Shown here piece by piece: positions 41,918-50,064 of a stretch of 59,940 bases of DNA. Within the stretch, counting starts at the first letter, position 1. Each line of letters starts with the position of its first letter. The translations under genes and the position numbers were made by a program. The DNA is taken from contig CAKSKU010000017.1 of assembly GCA_934465295.1 (NCBI GenBank), positions 1-59,940 on the forward strand, given 5' to 3'. Under the pieces are notes generated by a model. It ran no database searches. It was not told the DNA's origin and saw only the letters and a list, made by a program, of their open reading frames with translations. The stretch comes from an uncultured Oscillospiraceae bacterium (GTDB lineage Bacteria > Bacillota > Clostridia > Oscillospirales > Ruminococcaceae).

Positions 41918-43066
41918 ATGATCTGTCCAAAATGCGGAAAAACCTACGGAAACAAAATCACCTACTGCATAAGCTGCGGAATACCGCTCGAATCGGAGGC
42001 AAATGCTCCGAAAGAAGCCTCGCCCGAGCAGGAGACACGGGCTATCACGTTCTCGCCGAATCTTTTTGCTGCCGATGAACCACTCACCGAGCCCTCGGCG
42101 GCTGTGCGTTCGATAAGTATGACCTCGCCGACCGAAAGGGTGCGGCACCGCAGAAAAACAGGCGGCGGATTTATGCGAATGGCGGCATCCGTGCTTTTAT
42201 CAGCGTCGCTCTTTGCGGCGATGATACTCTTTTTCGGGAGCAGTATAGGGCGTGCTGTGACCGATGGGAGCAATGCTGCCGAAGCTGTGCGGAATATGGA
42301 TATACTGAGTATTCCTGCAAAGGAGCTGAAGATATCCGCATTCGAGAACGATGATTTCACCGAGGAGTCAACGGTCGGCGAAGCTATTGCGGCAATGACA
42401 GTCGGCTCGGGTGTTGATGAGAGCAATATCCGCCGCATTTATGACCGCTCCACGCTTAAAGAATTCATCGGGAACACTGCTGCCGAGTATGCGGAGTATA
42501 TCCGAAGCGGAAAAAAACCCGAGGAGCTTACACCCGAAAGGGTAAAGTCGCTGCTCGGCGAAAACATTTCCGTCATAAGTTCAAATACGGGAGTTGCGCT
42601 GACCGAAAGCGATGTTGAGCTTGCTTACAGCAGGATAGAGCTGTCGAAGGACGCACTCGCAAGCCTCTCCGCTTCCAATCTTGAACAGGGGAGGAGCGGC
42701 ACCATACTGAAAGCGATACGGGCATATCTTTCTGCGCCGATAATCCTTGCGGAGCTGATATTTTCCGCAGCGGCGGCTTCCGCAATAATCGTCATAAACA
42801 AGAACAAAAAGCGTTCGATGGGCTTCTGCGGAGTTCCTGTATTTCTTGCAGGTTTCACAGCCGCACTTTTCACGTTCATGTTCTCGATGCAGCTCGGGCT
42901 TTTTTCCGACCTGAGCGGATTAAAAAAGGAGACTGCCGCAGGGATATCCGCCGCCGTATCGCAGAATGCGTATCAGATAAGTGCGGCGATGATGTTTATT
43001 GGTTTGTGTATGCTTATAGTGGCAAGGCAGATGAAAGTGAGTGAGAAAAGGACTAAGAGTTCATAA
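41918..43066 (+). CDS. Zinc-ribbon membrane protein of unknown function
   Basis: A 382-residue protein. The N terminus is a zinc ribbon (C3-P-K-C6 ... C17-I-S-C20). A disordered linker to about residue 80 follows, then a membrane segment (about 86-108), a 140-residue extracytoplasmic domain (rich in charged helices, including STVGEAIAAMTVGSGVDESN), and three closely spaced membrane segments near the C terminus. The start at 41918 has GAGGA upstream; the ATG three codons earlier is less well placed. It is alone between a promoter and a terminator. I know many zinc-ribbon membrane proteins in Ruminococcus but no function for this one. Confidence 0.75.
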   Translation: MICPKCGKTYGNKITYCISCGIPLESEANAPKEASPEQETRAITFSPNLFAADEPLTEPSAAVRSISMTSPTERVRHRRKTGGGFMRMAASVLLSASLFAAMILFFGSSIGRAVTDGSNAAEAVRNMDILSIPAKELKISAFENDDFTEESTVGEAIAAMTVGSGVDESNIRRIYDRSTLKEFIGNTAAEYAEYIRSGKKPEELTPERVKSLLGENISVISSNTGVALTESDVELAYSRIELSKDALASLSASNLEQGRSGTILKAIRAYLSAPIILAELIFSAAAASAIIVINKNKKRSMGFCGVPVFLAGFTAALFTFMFSMQLGLFSDLSGLKKETAAGISAAVSQNAYQISAAMMFIGLCMLIVARQMKVSEKRTKSS

Positions 43067-43070
43067 TAAA

Positions 43071-43113
43071 ACAGACCGCCCGACAGGATTTGGTTGGGCG
43101 GTTTGCTTTGTTT
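43071..43113 (+). terminator. Terminator of the zinc-ribbon protein gene
   Basis: AACAGACCGCCC pairs with GGGCGGTTTG around the loop GACAGGATTTGGTT, followed by a T-rich stretch. Confidence 0.8.
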
Positions 43114-43216
43114 ATTAAAATGGTTATTGCATTTGTACCAAATAATAAGATAGTATAGATTTATCATTGTATAAAGCTATACATGGTATGAAAACGACAT
43201 TTGCTGTCCTCACTGA

Positions 43217-43545
43217 CATATCACATCGCCGTTCATACAGCGTTGAAGCTTCAAATTCACTCACTTCGTTCGTAAATTTTTGCTTCAAGGATAGATTTTT
43301 GAGGAAAATAGAATTGGCGCAATTCACATTTTATGGTTTTACGAAACTGATTTCTCATAGTTTGGTTTACCTTTTTTCGTGTGAATTGCGCTTTTTTTAG
43401 CTGTTAGTGATTTCGCTATTGTAACTGACGATTAACTGTCAGTTTAGGGAATTTCGCTCTCTGCGGAGAGCGACCAAAGGGCTTTGCCCTCTGGACACCC
43501 ACCACCCTTTGAAAAGCGTGGACGTAAACTTTAGTTTGTTTTGTA
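43217..43545. repeat. Composite multi-hairpin repeat, single unit (locus R6)
   Basis: One reverse half-unit: the CTTCAAATTCAC hairpin (about 43244-43292), the GGCGCAATTCACA stem (43316-43391) with seven T after it, the CTCTCTGCGGAGAG hairpin and the module ending ACGTAAACTTTAGTTT. A GACCGCCCGAC stem (43565-43592) after it probably terminates the sugar-importer operon on the minus strand. Confidence 0.8.
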
Positions 43546-43564
43546 TCTTCGCCGCATATAGCGA

Positions 43565-43592
43565 ACCGCCCGACAAGCTTTTGTCGGGCGGT
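43565..43592 (-). terminator. Stem-loop after the sugar-importer operon
   Basis: ACCGCCCGACAA pairs perfectly with TTGTCGGGCGGT, 32 bp past the last permease stop. The T tract is weak. Confidence 0.6.
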
Positions 43593-43623
43593 CCGTCTTT
43601 AGGAGAATATGGAGAAGTATGAA

Positions 43624-44475
43624 TTATTCCTTTACAGAACCGTTTACAAGTCCTGCATATATCTGCTTTTGCAGACAAAGGAATATGATAAGCGTTGGGA
43701 TTATACAGATAACGATACCTGCAAAGATTATCTCCCACTTTGCGCCGTAAGGTCCGATGAAGCGGTAGAGTGCTGTTGATACAACGGCGAGCTTTTCGGA
43801 GGGCATATAAAGCTGCGGAGTATAGAAGTCGTTATAGATGCTTATCATTTTGATAGTAAGCACTGTTGCGATAGCAGGCTTTAAGAGCGGAAGGATAATT
43901 TTAAGATAAACGGTGAAGTAGCTTGCGCCGTCCATAATTGCACTTTCATCGAGCGAATAGGAGATATTATTGAGGAACTGGATGAAGATATAGATCGAGA
44001 TGATATCCGTGCCGATGTAAAGAATGATCGGTGCAGCCATATGTCCGACGAGGTGGAACGAATTCATTATACGGTAAACCGTTACCTGCATTGCGATGTT
44101 CGGGAAAAGTGTTGCAACGAGAAATGCGCCTTTCATTATCTTGCCGAAAAGCGTATTGAAACGCTGAACAACATAAGCTGTCATTGTACCTGTGATGATA
44201 GTTCCGATGCAGGAGATGACGAGGATAATACCCGTGTTTTTAAGTCCGAGGAGAACGTTGCCGTCCATAAAGGCGGTCTTATAGTTGCTCCATTCAAGCT
44301 TCTGCGGAAGTGCAAAAACATTCGAGGAAAGGAACTCGGTGTTGTTCTTGAACGAACCGAGGAAAACTACGACAAGGGGGATAAAAACGATAAGGCAGGC
44401 GATAACAAGCACAGCGTATTTGAGGATAGCGAATATTATACGCTTGGCTTTGCCGGTATTGTAGGTCGTATCCAT
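43624..44475 (-). CDS. Sugar ABC transporter permease (MalG type)
   Basis: A 283-residue inner-membrane permease with six hydrophobic segments. The EAA loop that docks the ATPase is present as ESAIMDGASYFTVYLKIILP near residue 190. Family CUT1 permeases of this type import oligosaccharides together with a MalF-type partner, encoded directly upstream with a 2-bp gap. No ATP-binding gene is in the operon, so a shared ATPase (MsmK type) is expected from elsewhere, as in many Firmicutes. Confidence 0.92.
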   Translation of the reverse strand: MDTTYNTGKAKRIIFAILKYAVLVIACLIVFIPLVVVFLGSFKNNTEFLSSNVFALPQKLEWSNYKTAFMDGNVLLGLKNTGIILVISCIGTIITGTMTAYVVQRFNTLFGKIMKGAFLVATLFPNIAMQVTVYRIMNSFHLVGHMAAPIILYIGTDIISIYIFIQFLNNISYSLDESAIMDGASYFTVYLKIILPLLKPAIATVLTIKMISIYNDFYTPQLYMPSEKLAVVSTALYRFIGPYGAKWEIIFAGIVICIIPTLIIFLCLQKQIYAGLVNGSVKE

Positions 44476-44477
44476 AG

Positions 44478-45395
44478 TTACTTATCCTCCTTCAGAACGA
44501 GCTTCTGTACAATGGTGACGATAATGATTATCAGGAACAGCACCATTGTCATTGCGGCGGCAAGTCCGACCTTCTGGTACTTGAATGCCGTTTCGGTGGT
44601 CTGGATAACGAATGTGCTTGTGTTGAATTTACCGCCCGTGATGATGTACGGGATCTCGTAAACGCTGATAGCGCCCTTGACTGCGAGTATCATCTGGAGA
44701 AGAATGATAGGACGGATACCGGGGGCGATGATGTAGCGGAATATCTGGAAACGGTTTGCGCCGTCGAGGTCAGCCGCTTCGTAGATGTCGGGAGAAATAG
44801 ACTGGATAGCACCGATGAACATTACAAGATCAAGACCGATATAACGCCAGATCGAAACGAACACGAGGCAGACATTCGCAAGTCCCTCGGTCGAGAGGAA
44901 TTTAACAGGATCGCCGCCGAAAAGCGTGATGATAGTATTGAGCGTACCGTCTGTGTTTGTAACGCCGTCACCTCTCTGGAAGAAGCGGCGGAAGATAAGT
45001 GCAACTGCGACTGTGTTTATCATATATGGGAAGAAGAGCGCACCCTTGAAGAAGCTTGCGCCTCTGATCTTCGAGCAGAGGATAGTTGCAAGGAAAAGCG
45101 CAAGTCCGAGCTGGATAAATGAGCCGACAAGGTAGTAAACGCTGTTTTTGAGTGAAGCGAAGTATTCGGGAGTTGTGAATACTGTTTTATAATTGTCAAG
45201 TCCGCAGAATGTTACATTCTGACCGAACTGATCTCTGTTTTCAAAGCTGTATCGCACCATATTGAGTGCAGGGATATATGTAAAAACGAAAAGAAGAATT
45301 GACGGAACGAGCAGGAACAATATTACCGTCAGAAGCTGCTGCGATCGTATCCTGCCGAGCCTGTTCTTTTGTAAAAGATTGTTTTGGCTTTTCAT
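44478..45395 (-). CDS. Sugar ABC transporter permease (MalF/UgpA type)
   Basis: A 305-residue permease with six hydrophobic segments and the EAA loop YEAADLDGANRFQIFRYIIA near residue 210. The start at 45395 (MKSQNNLL) has CGGAGG six bases upstream; the longer frame from 45428 covers that site and is rejected. It is the middle gene of the unit substrate-binding protein, MalF type, MalG type. A strong stem-loop (45490-45527) lies in the 200-bp gap from the binding-protein gene and may lower permease expression. Confidence 0.92.
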   Translation of the reverse strand: MKSQNNLLQKNRLGRIRSQQLLTVILFLLVPSILLFVFTYIPALNMVRYSFENRDQFGQNVTFCGLDNYKTVFTTPEYFASLKNSVYYLVGSFIQLGLALFLATILCSKIRGASFFKGALFFPYMINTVAVALIFRRFFQRGDGVTNTDGTLNTIITLFGGDPVKFLSTEGLANVCLVFVSIWRYIGLDLVMFIGAIQSISPDIYEAADLDGANRFQIFRYIIAPGIRPIILLQMILAVKGAISVYEIPYIITGGKFNTSTFVIQTTETAFKYQKVGLAAAMTMVLFLIIIIVTIVQKLVLKEDK

Positions 45396-45489
45396 AGTCT
45401 GCCTCCGAAAAAAACAGCCGCCAAACATTGTTTTGTCAAAAATGTTAAGACGGACTGCGTAATGAGATTAGGAGAATGTACCGAGAGGA

Positions 45490-45527
45490 TATGGAACGGC
45501 GAAAATAGGGGGAAACGCCGTTCCATA
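45490..45527 (-). promoter_or_regulatory. Intercistronic stem-loop, binding protein to permease
   Basis: TATGGAACGGCG (45490-45501) pairs perfectly with CGCCGTTCCATA (45516-45527). It lies after the binding-protein gene and before the permease start on the minus strand, like the stem between malE and malF. No T tract follows. Confidence 0.65.
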
Positions 45528-45594
45528 CGGAAAAGTCCACTCAGTATAAAAATATTAAGAAGGATAGGAAATGGTCAAATGAAATTATCGGTAA

Positions 45595-47022
45595 TCAGCC
45601 GAGGATCTTGTCTCTGGAAGCGTCCCAAGCTGCGTTTACATCATCGCAGATCTTCTTGTAAGCATCTTCGCCTTCGCCCTTGAATGCAGCTTCAGCCATT
45701 CTTACCTTGAAGTTTGTTGTAGCGTCACCCCATGGGTCAACTTCGGAATCCTTAGCGATCTCATCGAACTTGCCAACGAGGTCATCGGGATATGCAGCTT
45801 CAACGAAGAGCTCAACGCCGAGGTCTTCAAATGCGGAGAGTGTTTCAGGCATTGCAGCACCCTTAAGACCGGAGATCATGCCTTCGTTCTGAGCGTATCC
45901 GGATTCATCGCAGAACCACTTAACGTAAGCCATTGCAGCGTCCTTGTTAGCGGAGTTCTTGTTTACACTCATCATATAGTCGTTGGAAGAAGCGGAGTAA
46001 AGCTTGCCGTTGACGGAGTTAGGGAATGGCATAAAGCCAACGTTTGCAGGATCTTCGCCTGCGTTTACAGCAGCTTCCTGGAACTGGGAGATAGCCCATG
46101 AACCGAGTACCATTGTACCGATCTTGCCCTGAGCAAATGCAGGCTTACAGCCTTCCCAGTCAGTTGTGGATGGGTCTTCTTCGTGGAGAGCAGGATCGGA
46201 GTAGATGCGGAAGAGTGTGCCGTAAACAGCATCGTAAGGGCTGCCGTCGGAGAAGAGCTCATTCTTTTCTGAGAGGAGCTTTACATTGTATTCAGCATCG
46301 CCTGCAGCGGAGAGAACGAGTGACTGCCACTGTGTGATCGTCCAGCCTGCAGCGTAGTTTGTGTAGTAAGGGATAGCGTCTGTTTTGTCAGCTATCTGCT
46401 GGAGGCAGTTGATGAATTCATCGGTTGTTGTCGGGAGGCTTGTGATGCCTGCATCAGCCCATACCTTCTTGTTGTAGAGAAGACCGGAAGCTGTGCCGCC
46501 TGTGGGAAGTGCGTAAACCTGACCGTCAGCAACATAGTCCTTGAGCCAGTAGTACTTGCTGTCGAGGTCGGAGAAAGAACCGAAAGACTCGAAGAAGTTA
46601 GGAAGCTCTGCCTGCTTGATAGCCTGCGGTGTCATAAGTGCATCGCCGTAGTTGTCGGACTGGAGCATTGTTGCGATATCGTCAACGTAGTTTGTGAAAG
46701 ACTGATATTCAACTGTTACGTTAGGATAAATTGCATTGAAGCCCTCTGTGAGCTTTGCCATTGTGCCGTCCTGATCTCTGTCTGTACGGTGGTGAAGGAC
46801 CTTAATAGTACCGGAGAGGTCTGTGTCAGCTTCTGCTGTGTCTGCTGTTGTGTTGTCTGCATCGCTGCTGTCAGCGTTTGCGTCTGCTGCCTTGGTTGTT
46901 GCAGCTGTTGTTGTGCTGTCTGTGTTGTCTGTTGTCTTTTCACCGCAGCCTGCGAATACGGAGCAAGCCATTAATACTGCTGCTGCAGCGGCTGCTGTTT
47001 TTTTCATCTGTGAATTCATCAT
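45595..47022 (-). CDS. Sugar ABC transporter substrate-binding lipoprotein
   Basis: A 475-residue extracellular binding protein of the CUT1 class. The signal ends at the lipobox FAGC, followed by a long T/A/D-rich linker (about residues 30-75) and the binding domain, with AKLTEGFNAIYPNVTVEYQS near residue 95 and VLGSWAISQFQEAA near 305. Start: the ATG at 47022 or the one right after it at 47019; GGAGGA is 5 to 8 bases upstream. Promoter at 47125-47152 with a candidate LacI operator between promoter and gene. Substrate likely an oligosaccharide; identity not predictable here. Confidence 0.92.
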   Translation of the reverse strand: MMNSQMKKTAAAAAAVLMACSVFAGCGEKTTDNTDSTTTAATTKAADANADSSDADNTTADTAEADTDLSGTIKVLHHRTDRDQDGTMAKLTEGFNAIYPNVTVEYQSFTNYVDDIATMLQSDNYGDALMTPQAIKQAELPNFFESFGSFSDLDSKYYWLKDYVADGQVYALPTGGTASGLLYNKKVWADAGITSLPTTTDEFINCLQQIADKTDAIPYYTNYAAGWTITQWQSLVLSAAGDAEYNVKLLSEKNELFSDGSPYDAVYGTLFRIYSDPALHEEDPSTTDWEGCKPAFAQGKIGTMVLGSWAISQFQEAAVNAGEDPANVGFMPFPNSVNGKLYSASSNDYMMSVNKNSANKDAAMAYVKWFCDESGYAQNEGMISGLKGAAMPETLSAFEDLGVELFVEAAYPDDLVGKFDEIAKDSEVDPWGDATTNFKVRMAEAAFKGEGEDAYKKICDDVNAAWDASRDKILG

Positions 47023-47091
47023 TGATTCCTCCAAATAGATAATGTACGTTCTTTTTAGCAAGGTTCATAACCTGATGCCATGCAAGTATTT

Positions 47092-47103
47092 TTAATCGGT
47101 TAA
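47092..47103 (-). promoter_or_regulatory. Candidate LacI-family operator
   Basis: TTAATCGGTTAA, a near-palindrome with the central CG typical of LacI-family sites. It lies about 20 bp past the predicted start point of the binding-protein gene, where a bound repressor would block transcription. The divergent lacI gene is next to it. Confidence 0.5.
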
Positions 47104-47124
47104 TGAACTTGCTGTTGTGCTTTT

Positions 47125-47152
47125 ATTATAACAGCTTAGGTTGGTTTGTCAA
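47125..47152 (-). promoter_or_regulatory. Promoter of the sugar-importer operon
   Basis: On the minus strand TTGACA (47152-47147), 16-bp spacer, TATAAT (47130-47125). The 390 bp from here to lacI are very AT-rich with many TTAA runs and no other recognised feature. Confidence 0.75.
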
Positions 47153-47541
47153 TCAATTTTGCCAATAGCGGCATTTTGTACAACTTGATTTTGTTAACCT
47201 AAAGCACTTTGCACAAATAGACATATTCCGTTAAAAAAAGAATCGAAATTATGCCCATAAAACCGTCATTATCATTTGGCTTGCATAAATTGTGAACTAA
47301 TCAAGAAAACGATTTATCAGAAATCTTAACAACAAAATAAGCCTGCATTCATATTTGCTTAATATAATAACAGATAAATGTTTAAATAATCAAATTAAAT
47401 TAACTTAACAGCAAGCTTAATAAAATGGATTACATGGTTAATTTTTAAGCAGAATATCAAAAATTAATCAGTTAAAATCTATTGAAAAATCCAAAGTTTT
47501 GTGATAGAATAATAGTATCAGAATCAGTACGGAGGGCAGCC

Positions 47542-48558
47542 ATGGGCAAAAGCGTTACAATGGGCGACATCGCCGAACGGCTCGGGATAAGCACGGTCGC
47601 AGTTTCAAAAGCACTTTCGGGTCAGAAGGGTGTGAGCAGCACCCTTAGGGAGCAGGTAAAAAAGACCGCAGACGAAATGGGCTACAAGGTCAGGAATACA
47701 GCCTCGAAAAAAAGCTCGCTGAGCAATAATATCGGTCTGATCGTTGCCGAGAGGTACGTTTCGGACAATTCGTTCTATTTTAAGTTTATAAGAAGCCTTT
47801 CCACCGAGATGCAGAAGCACGGGAACTATGTCTTTTTCCACACGCTGACGAAGAAAAACGAGGACAACGGCGTTCTTCCCGATATTTTCTTCCACCAGCG
47901 TGTCGACGGCATCATTATTCTCGGTCAGGTCTCGGACGGCTACACAAAAGCTGCGCTCGATACGAAGATACCGATAGTTTTCCTCGACTTTTACAACGAG
48001 CTGACCTCGGACGGCTGTATAATCAGCGACAGCTTCTACGGCTCTTATGAAATAACGAATTACCTCATTGCGAACGGGCATAAAAATATCGCTTTTGTTG
48101 GAAATATCCACTCCACATCGAGTATTCAGGACAGATTTCTCGGCTATACGAAGTCGCTTATGGAACATAAAATGCCCGTCCACGATTATTTTATCATTTC
48201 CGACCGTGACAGCGAAACGGGGCAGCTCACACCGATAGAACTGCCGATGATAATGCCGACAGCGTTCGTCTGCAACTGTGATGAGGTCGCCTGCCGTCTT
48301 ATCTCGCAGCTAAAGGAAAGCGGCTACCGTGTTCCCGAGGATATCTCCGTCACGGGCTTTGACAACTCCGTTTACAGCTCGATAAGCACCCCGAACATCA
48401 CGACGGTGGAGGTCAACACAGAGCAGATGTCGAAAATTGCGGTGGAGTCTCTGCTCATGAAGGTACGCTCGCCGAGGTCGACTGTTGGTATGGTTCAGGT
48501 CAAGGGGAAGATCGTTTACAAGGACTCGGTGGCATCGCTCAACTACTTAGACAGTTAA
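47542..48558 (+). CDS. LacI-family transcriptional regulator
   Basis: A 338-residue repressor. The N-terminal helix-turn-helix reads VTMGDIAERLGISTVAVSKA followed by the hinge, and the sugar-binding core includes VDGIIILGQVS near residue 125 and the late ISVTGFDNSVYSSISTPNIT. The start at 47542 (MGKSVTMGD) has GGAGG eight bases upstream; the longer frame has no ribosome site. It is divergent from the sugar ABC operon and presumably controls it. A terminator follows at 48695-48737. Confidence 0.93.
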   Translation: MGKSVTMGDIAERLGISTVAVSKALSGQKGVSSTLREQVKKTADEMGYKVRNTASKKSSLSNNIGLIVAERYVSDNSFYFKFIRSLSTEMQKHGNYVFFHTLTKKNEDNGVLPDIFFHQRVDGIIILGQVSDGYTKAALDTKIPIVFLDFYNELTSDGCIISDSFYGSYEITNYLIANGHKNIAFVGNIHSTSSIQDRFLGYTKSLMEHKMPVHDYFIISDRDSETGQLTPIELPMIMPTAFVCNCDEVACRLISQLKESGYRVPEDISVTGFDNSVYSSISTPNITTVEVNTEQMSKIAVESLLMKVRSPRSTVGMVQVKGKIVYKDSVASLNYLDS

Positions 48559-48655
48559 CAGTTAATAGTTAATAGTTAACAGCTTTCTTTAATTGATAAT
48601 TGAGAATTGACAATCTTCGTTAATGGATAATTGATAATTGACAATTGATAATTTT
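48550..48655. repeat. Short tandem-type repeats after lacI
   Basis: ACAGTTAACAGTTAATAGTT and then GATAATTGAGAATTGACAAT-type near-repeats, degenerate 7-8 bp units of the kind seen widely in intergenic DNA. Similar ATTACGCATT units lie at 9639-9666. Confidence 0.7.
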
Positions 48656-48694
48656 TTCGGTGGGCAGTGGCGACAGTTTTGGCTTTTGATATAA

Positions 48695-48737
48695 ATGAAC
48701 AAACCCGTTTTTGGTTTTGGAAAAACGGGTTTGCTTT
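48695..48737 (+). terminator. Terminator of lacI
   Basis: AACAAACCCGTTTTT pairs with AAAAACGGGTTTG, then a T-rich run. A second stem, AAAGACATTGCA with TGCAATGTCTTT (about 48784-48814), follows and is placed to terminate the minus-strand HPt gene. Confidence 0.8.
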
Positions 48738-48835
48738 GTTTTTTTATGATATTGTGCAGATTTGAGAACCTTACACAGAAAAAAGACATTGCATTTTTGG
48801 CTCTGCAATGTCTTTGGCTTTTCTTATGTAAAAAA

Positions 48836-49207
48836 TTAGTCGTGAGGGGTTTCTTTTATGGCTTGCTGTATTTCTATTACTTTGGGCTGCATTGTGCGGA
48901 GGCGTTGTTCTGCTTGGGCGGCGTTTCCCGAGCGCAGGTCCTTCATCACGAGTTCGGCTTCGGCAAAAAGCTCGTCCATTCCGAGGTTTCCGAGGACGCC
49001 TTTCAGCTTATGTGCACACATCTCCGCTTTTGCGCTGTCGCCCGTTCCGATCGCTGAATATATTTCCCCGAACCGCTCGGTATTGGAAAATTCAACGAGA
49101 AACTTTACATAAAGCTCGTCCAGACCGCCGAAACGGTCGATCGTTTTATCGGTATTCACGCCGACACGCTTTAGCTTATCAAAAAAAGTATCAAAATTTT
49201 TTCCCAT
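48836..49207 (-). CDS. HPt-domain phosphotransfer protein
   Basis: A 123-residue single-domain histidine phosphotransfer protein. The motif CAHKLKGVLGNLGM places the phosphorylated histidine at about residue 66; helices before and after fit the four-helix HPt bundle. The start at 49207 (MGKNFDT) has GGAAC about nine bases upstream. It stands alone, near but divergent from a single-domain receiver gene, so it may pass phosphate between that receiver and a kinase elsewhere. Confidence 0.85.
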   Translation of the reverse strand: MGKNFDTFFDKLKRVGVNTDKTIDRFGGLDELYVKFLVEFSNTERFGEIYSAIGTGDSAKAEMCAHKLKGVLGNLGMDELFAEAELVMKDLRSGNAAQAEQRLRTMQPKVIEIQQAIKETPHD

Positions 49208-49291
49208 ATTTACAATGTTCCTTTCCAAAACGTTCGTATTTTTATGCGAAGTGCCTCGACGATGCCGGAGCTTTTTCTGCCGATCTGTATT

Positions 49292-49427
49292 ATACTTATT
49301 ATTAAACTGAAAGTGTACAAAAAATCAAGCAAAAGCTCACATCAGTTGAAAACAGCTTGATGTTGAAAACAGGTTTATATGGATCTTGCGCCGATTTTTT
49401 GTCTGCACTTTGATTAAAAATTAGTAT
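49292..49427. repeat. MITE-like palindrome, copy 4 (loop replaced)
   Basis: Inverted orientation. The arms match copies 1 and 2 (AAACTGAAAGTGTACAAAAA on the left, the complementary arm on the right), but the loop is replaced by about 45 bp containing two copies of GTTGAAAACAG. It lies in the gap between the HPt and CheY-like genes. Confidence 0.8.
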
Positions 49428-49613
49428 TATGACCGCTTTATCACTATTATATATTGTCGGACATTTTTTGTCAACAGAAAGTGCGCTGTAATCTCATTTT
49501 CCTCTATTTTTGTGAATTTTTTATAACCTAATTAACATCTTTTACATAATTCGGGAAAAGACTTTTGTGTATATTGCACAACATATACCTATAAAGAATA
49601 TTTATAAATTCTC

Positions 49614-49642
49614 TTGAAAAAAACTGTGTTTTATGGTATAAT
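49614..49642 (+). promoter_or_regulatory. Promoter of the CheY-like/CheX-like pair
   Basis: TTGAAA (49614-49619), 17-bp spacer, TATAAT (49637-49642). Confidence 0.75.
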
Positions 49643-49674
49643 TCTACTGTAAATTTGGTATAGGAGGCGCACCG

Positions 49675-50049
49675 ATGTCCGATACGACAAAAAAGCTCAA
49701 GATCCTTATCTGCGATGACTCTGCTCTTGTAAGAAAACAACTCAGCAATATCCTTTCAGATATCGGAGATTTTGAAATATTTTACGCTGAGAACGGCAAT
49801 GCGGCAGTTACAAAGTATGCGGAGGTTCTTCCCGACCTCTCGTTTATGGATATAGTTATGCCTGAAAAGTCGGGTATTGACGCACTTAAGGATATCGTTT
49901 CCCTCAATCCGGAAGCGAGGGTGGTTATGGCTTCTTCGATCGGTACGCAGGGCAACCTCAAGACCGCTATCGAATGCGGAGCTTTTGATTTCATTCAGAA
50001 GCCCGTTGATAAAAGCGCAGTTGAAAAGATCGTCAACAAGATAATGTAA
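49675..50049 (+). CDS. Single-domain response regulator (CheY-like)
   Basis: A 124-residue receiver domain with acidic residues D14-D15 (ICDDSALVR), phosphoacceptor D59 (SFMDIVMPEKSG), the conserved S/T in MASSIG and lysine about 109 (FIQKPVDK). No output domain, so it acts by protein contact. AGGAGG precedes the ATG. The gene downstream by 15 bp encodes a CheX-like protein, whose family dephosphorylates CheY-P, so the pair probably works together. Confidence 0.93.
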   Translation: MSDTTKKLKILICDDSALVRKQLSNILSDIGDFEIFYAENGNAAVTKYAEVLPDLSFMDIVMPEKSGIDALKDIVSLNPEARVVMASSIGTQGNLKTAIECGAFDFIQKPVDKSAVEKIVNKIM

Positions 50050-50064
50050 GGAGGGTGAGCTGAC

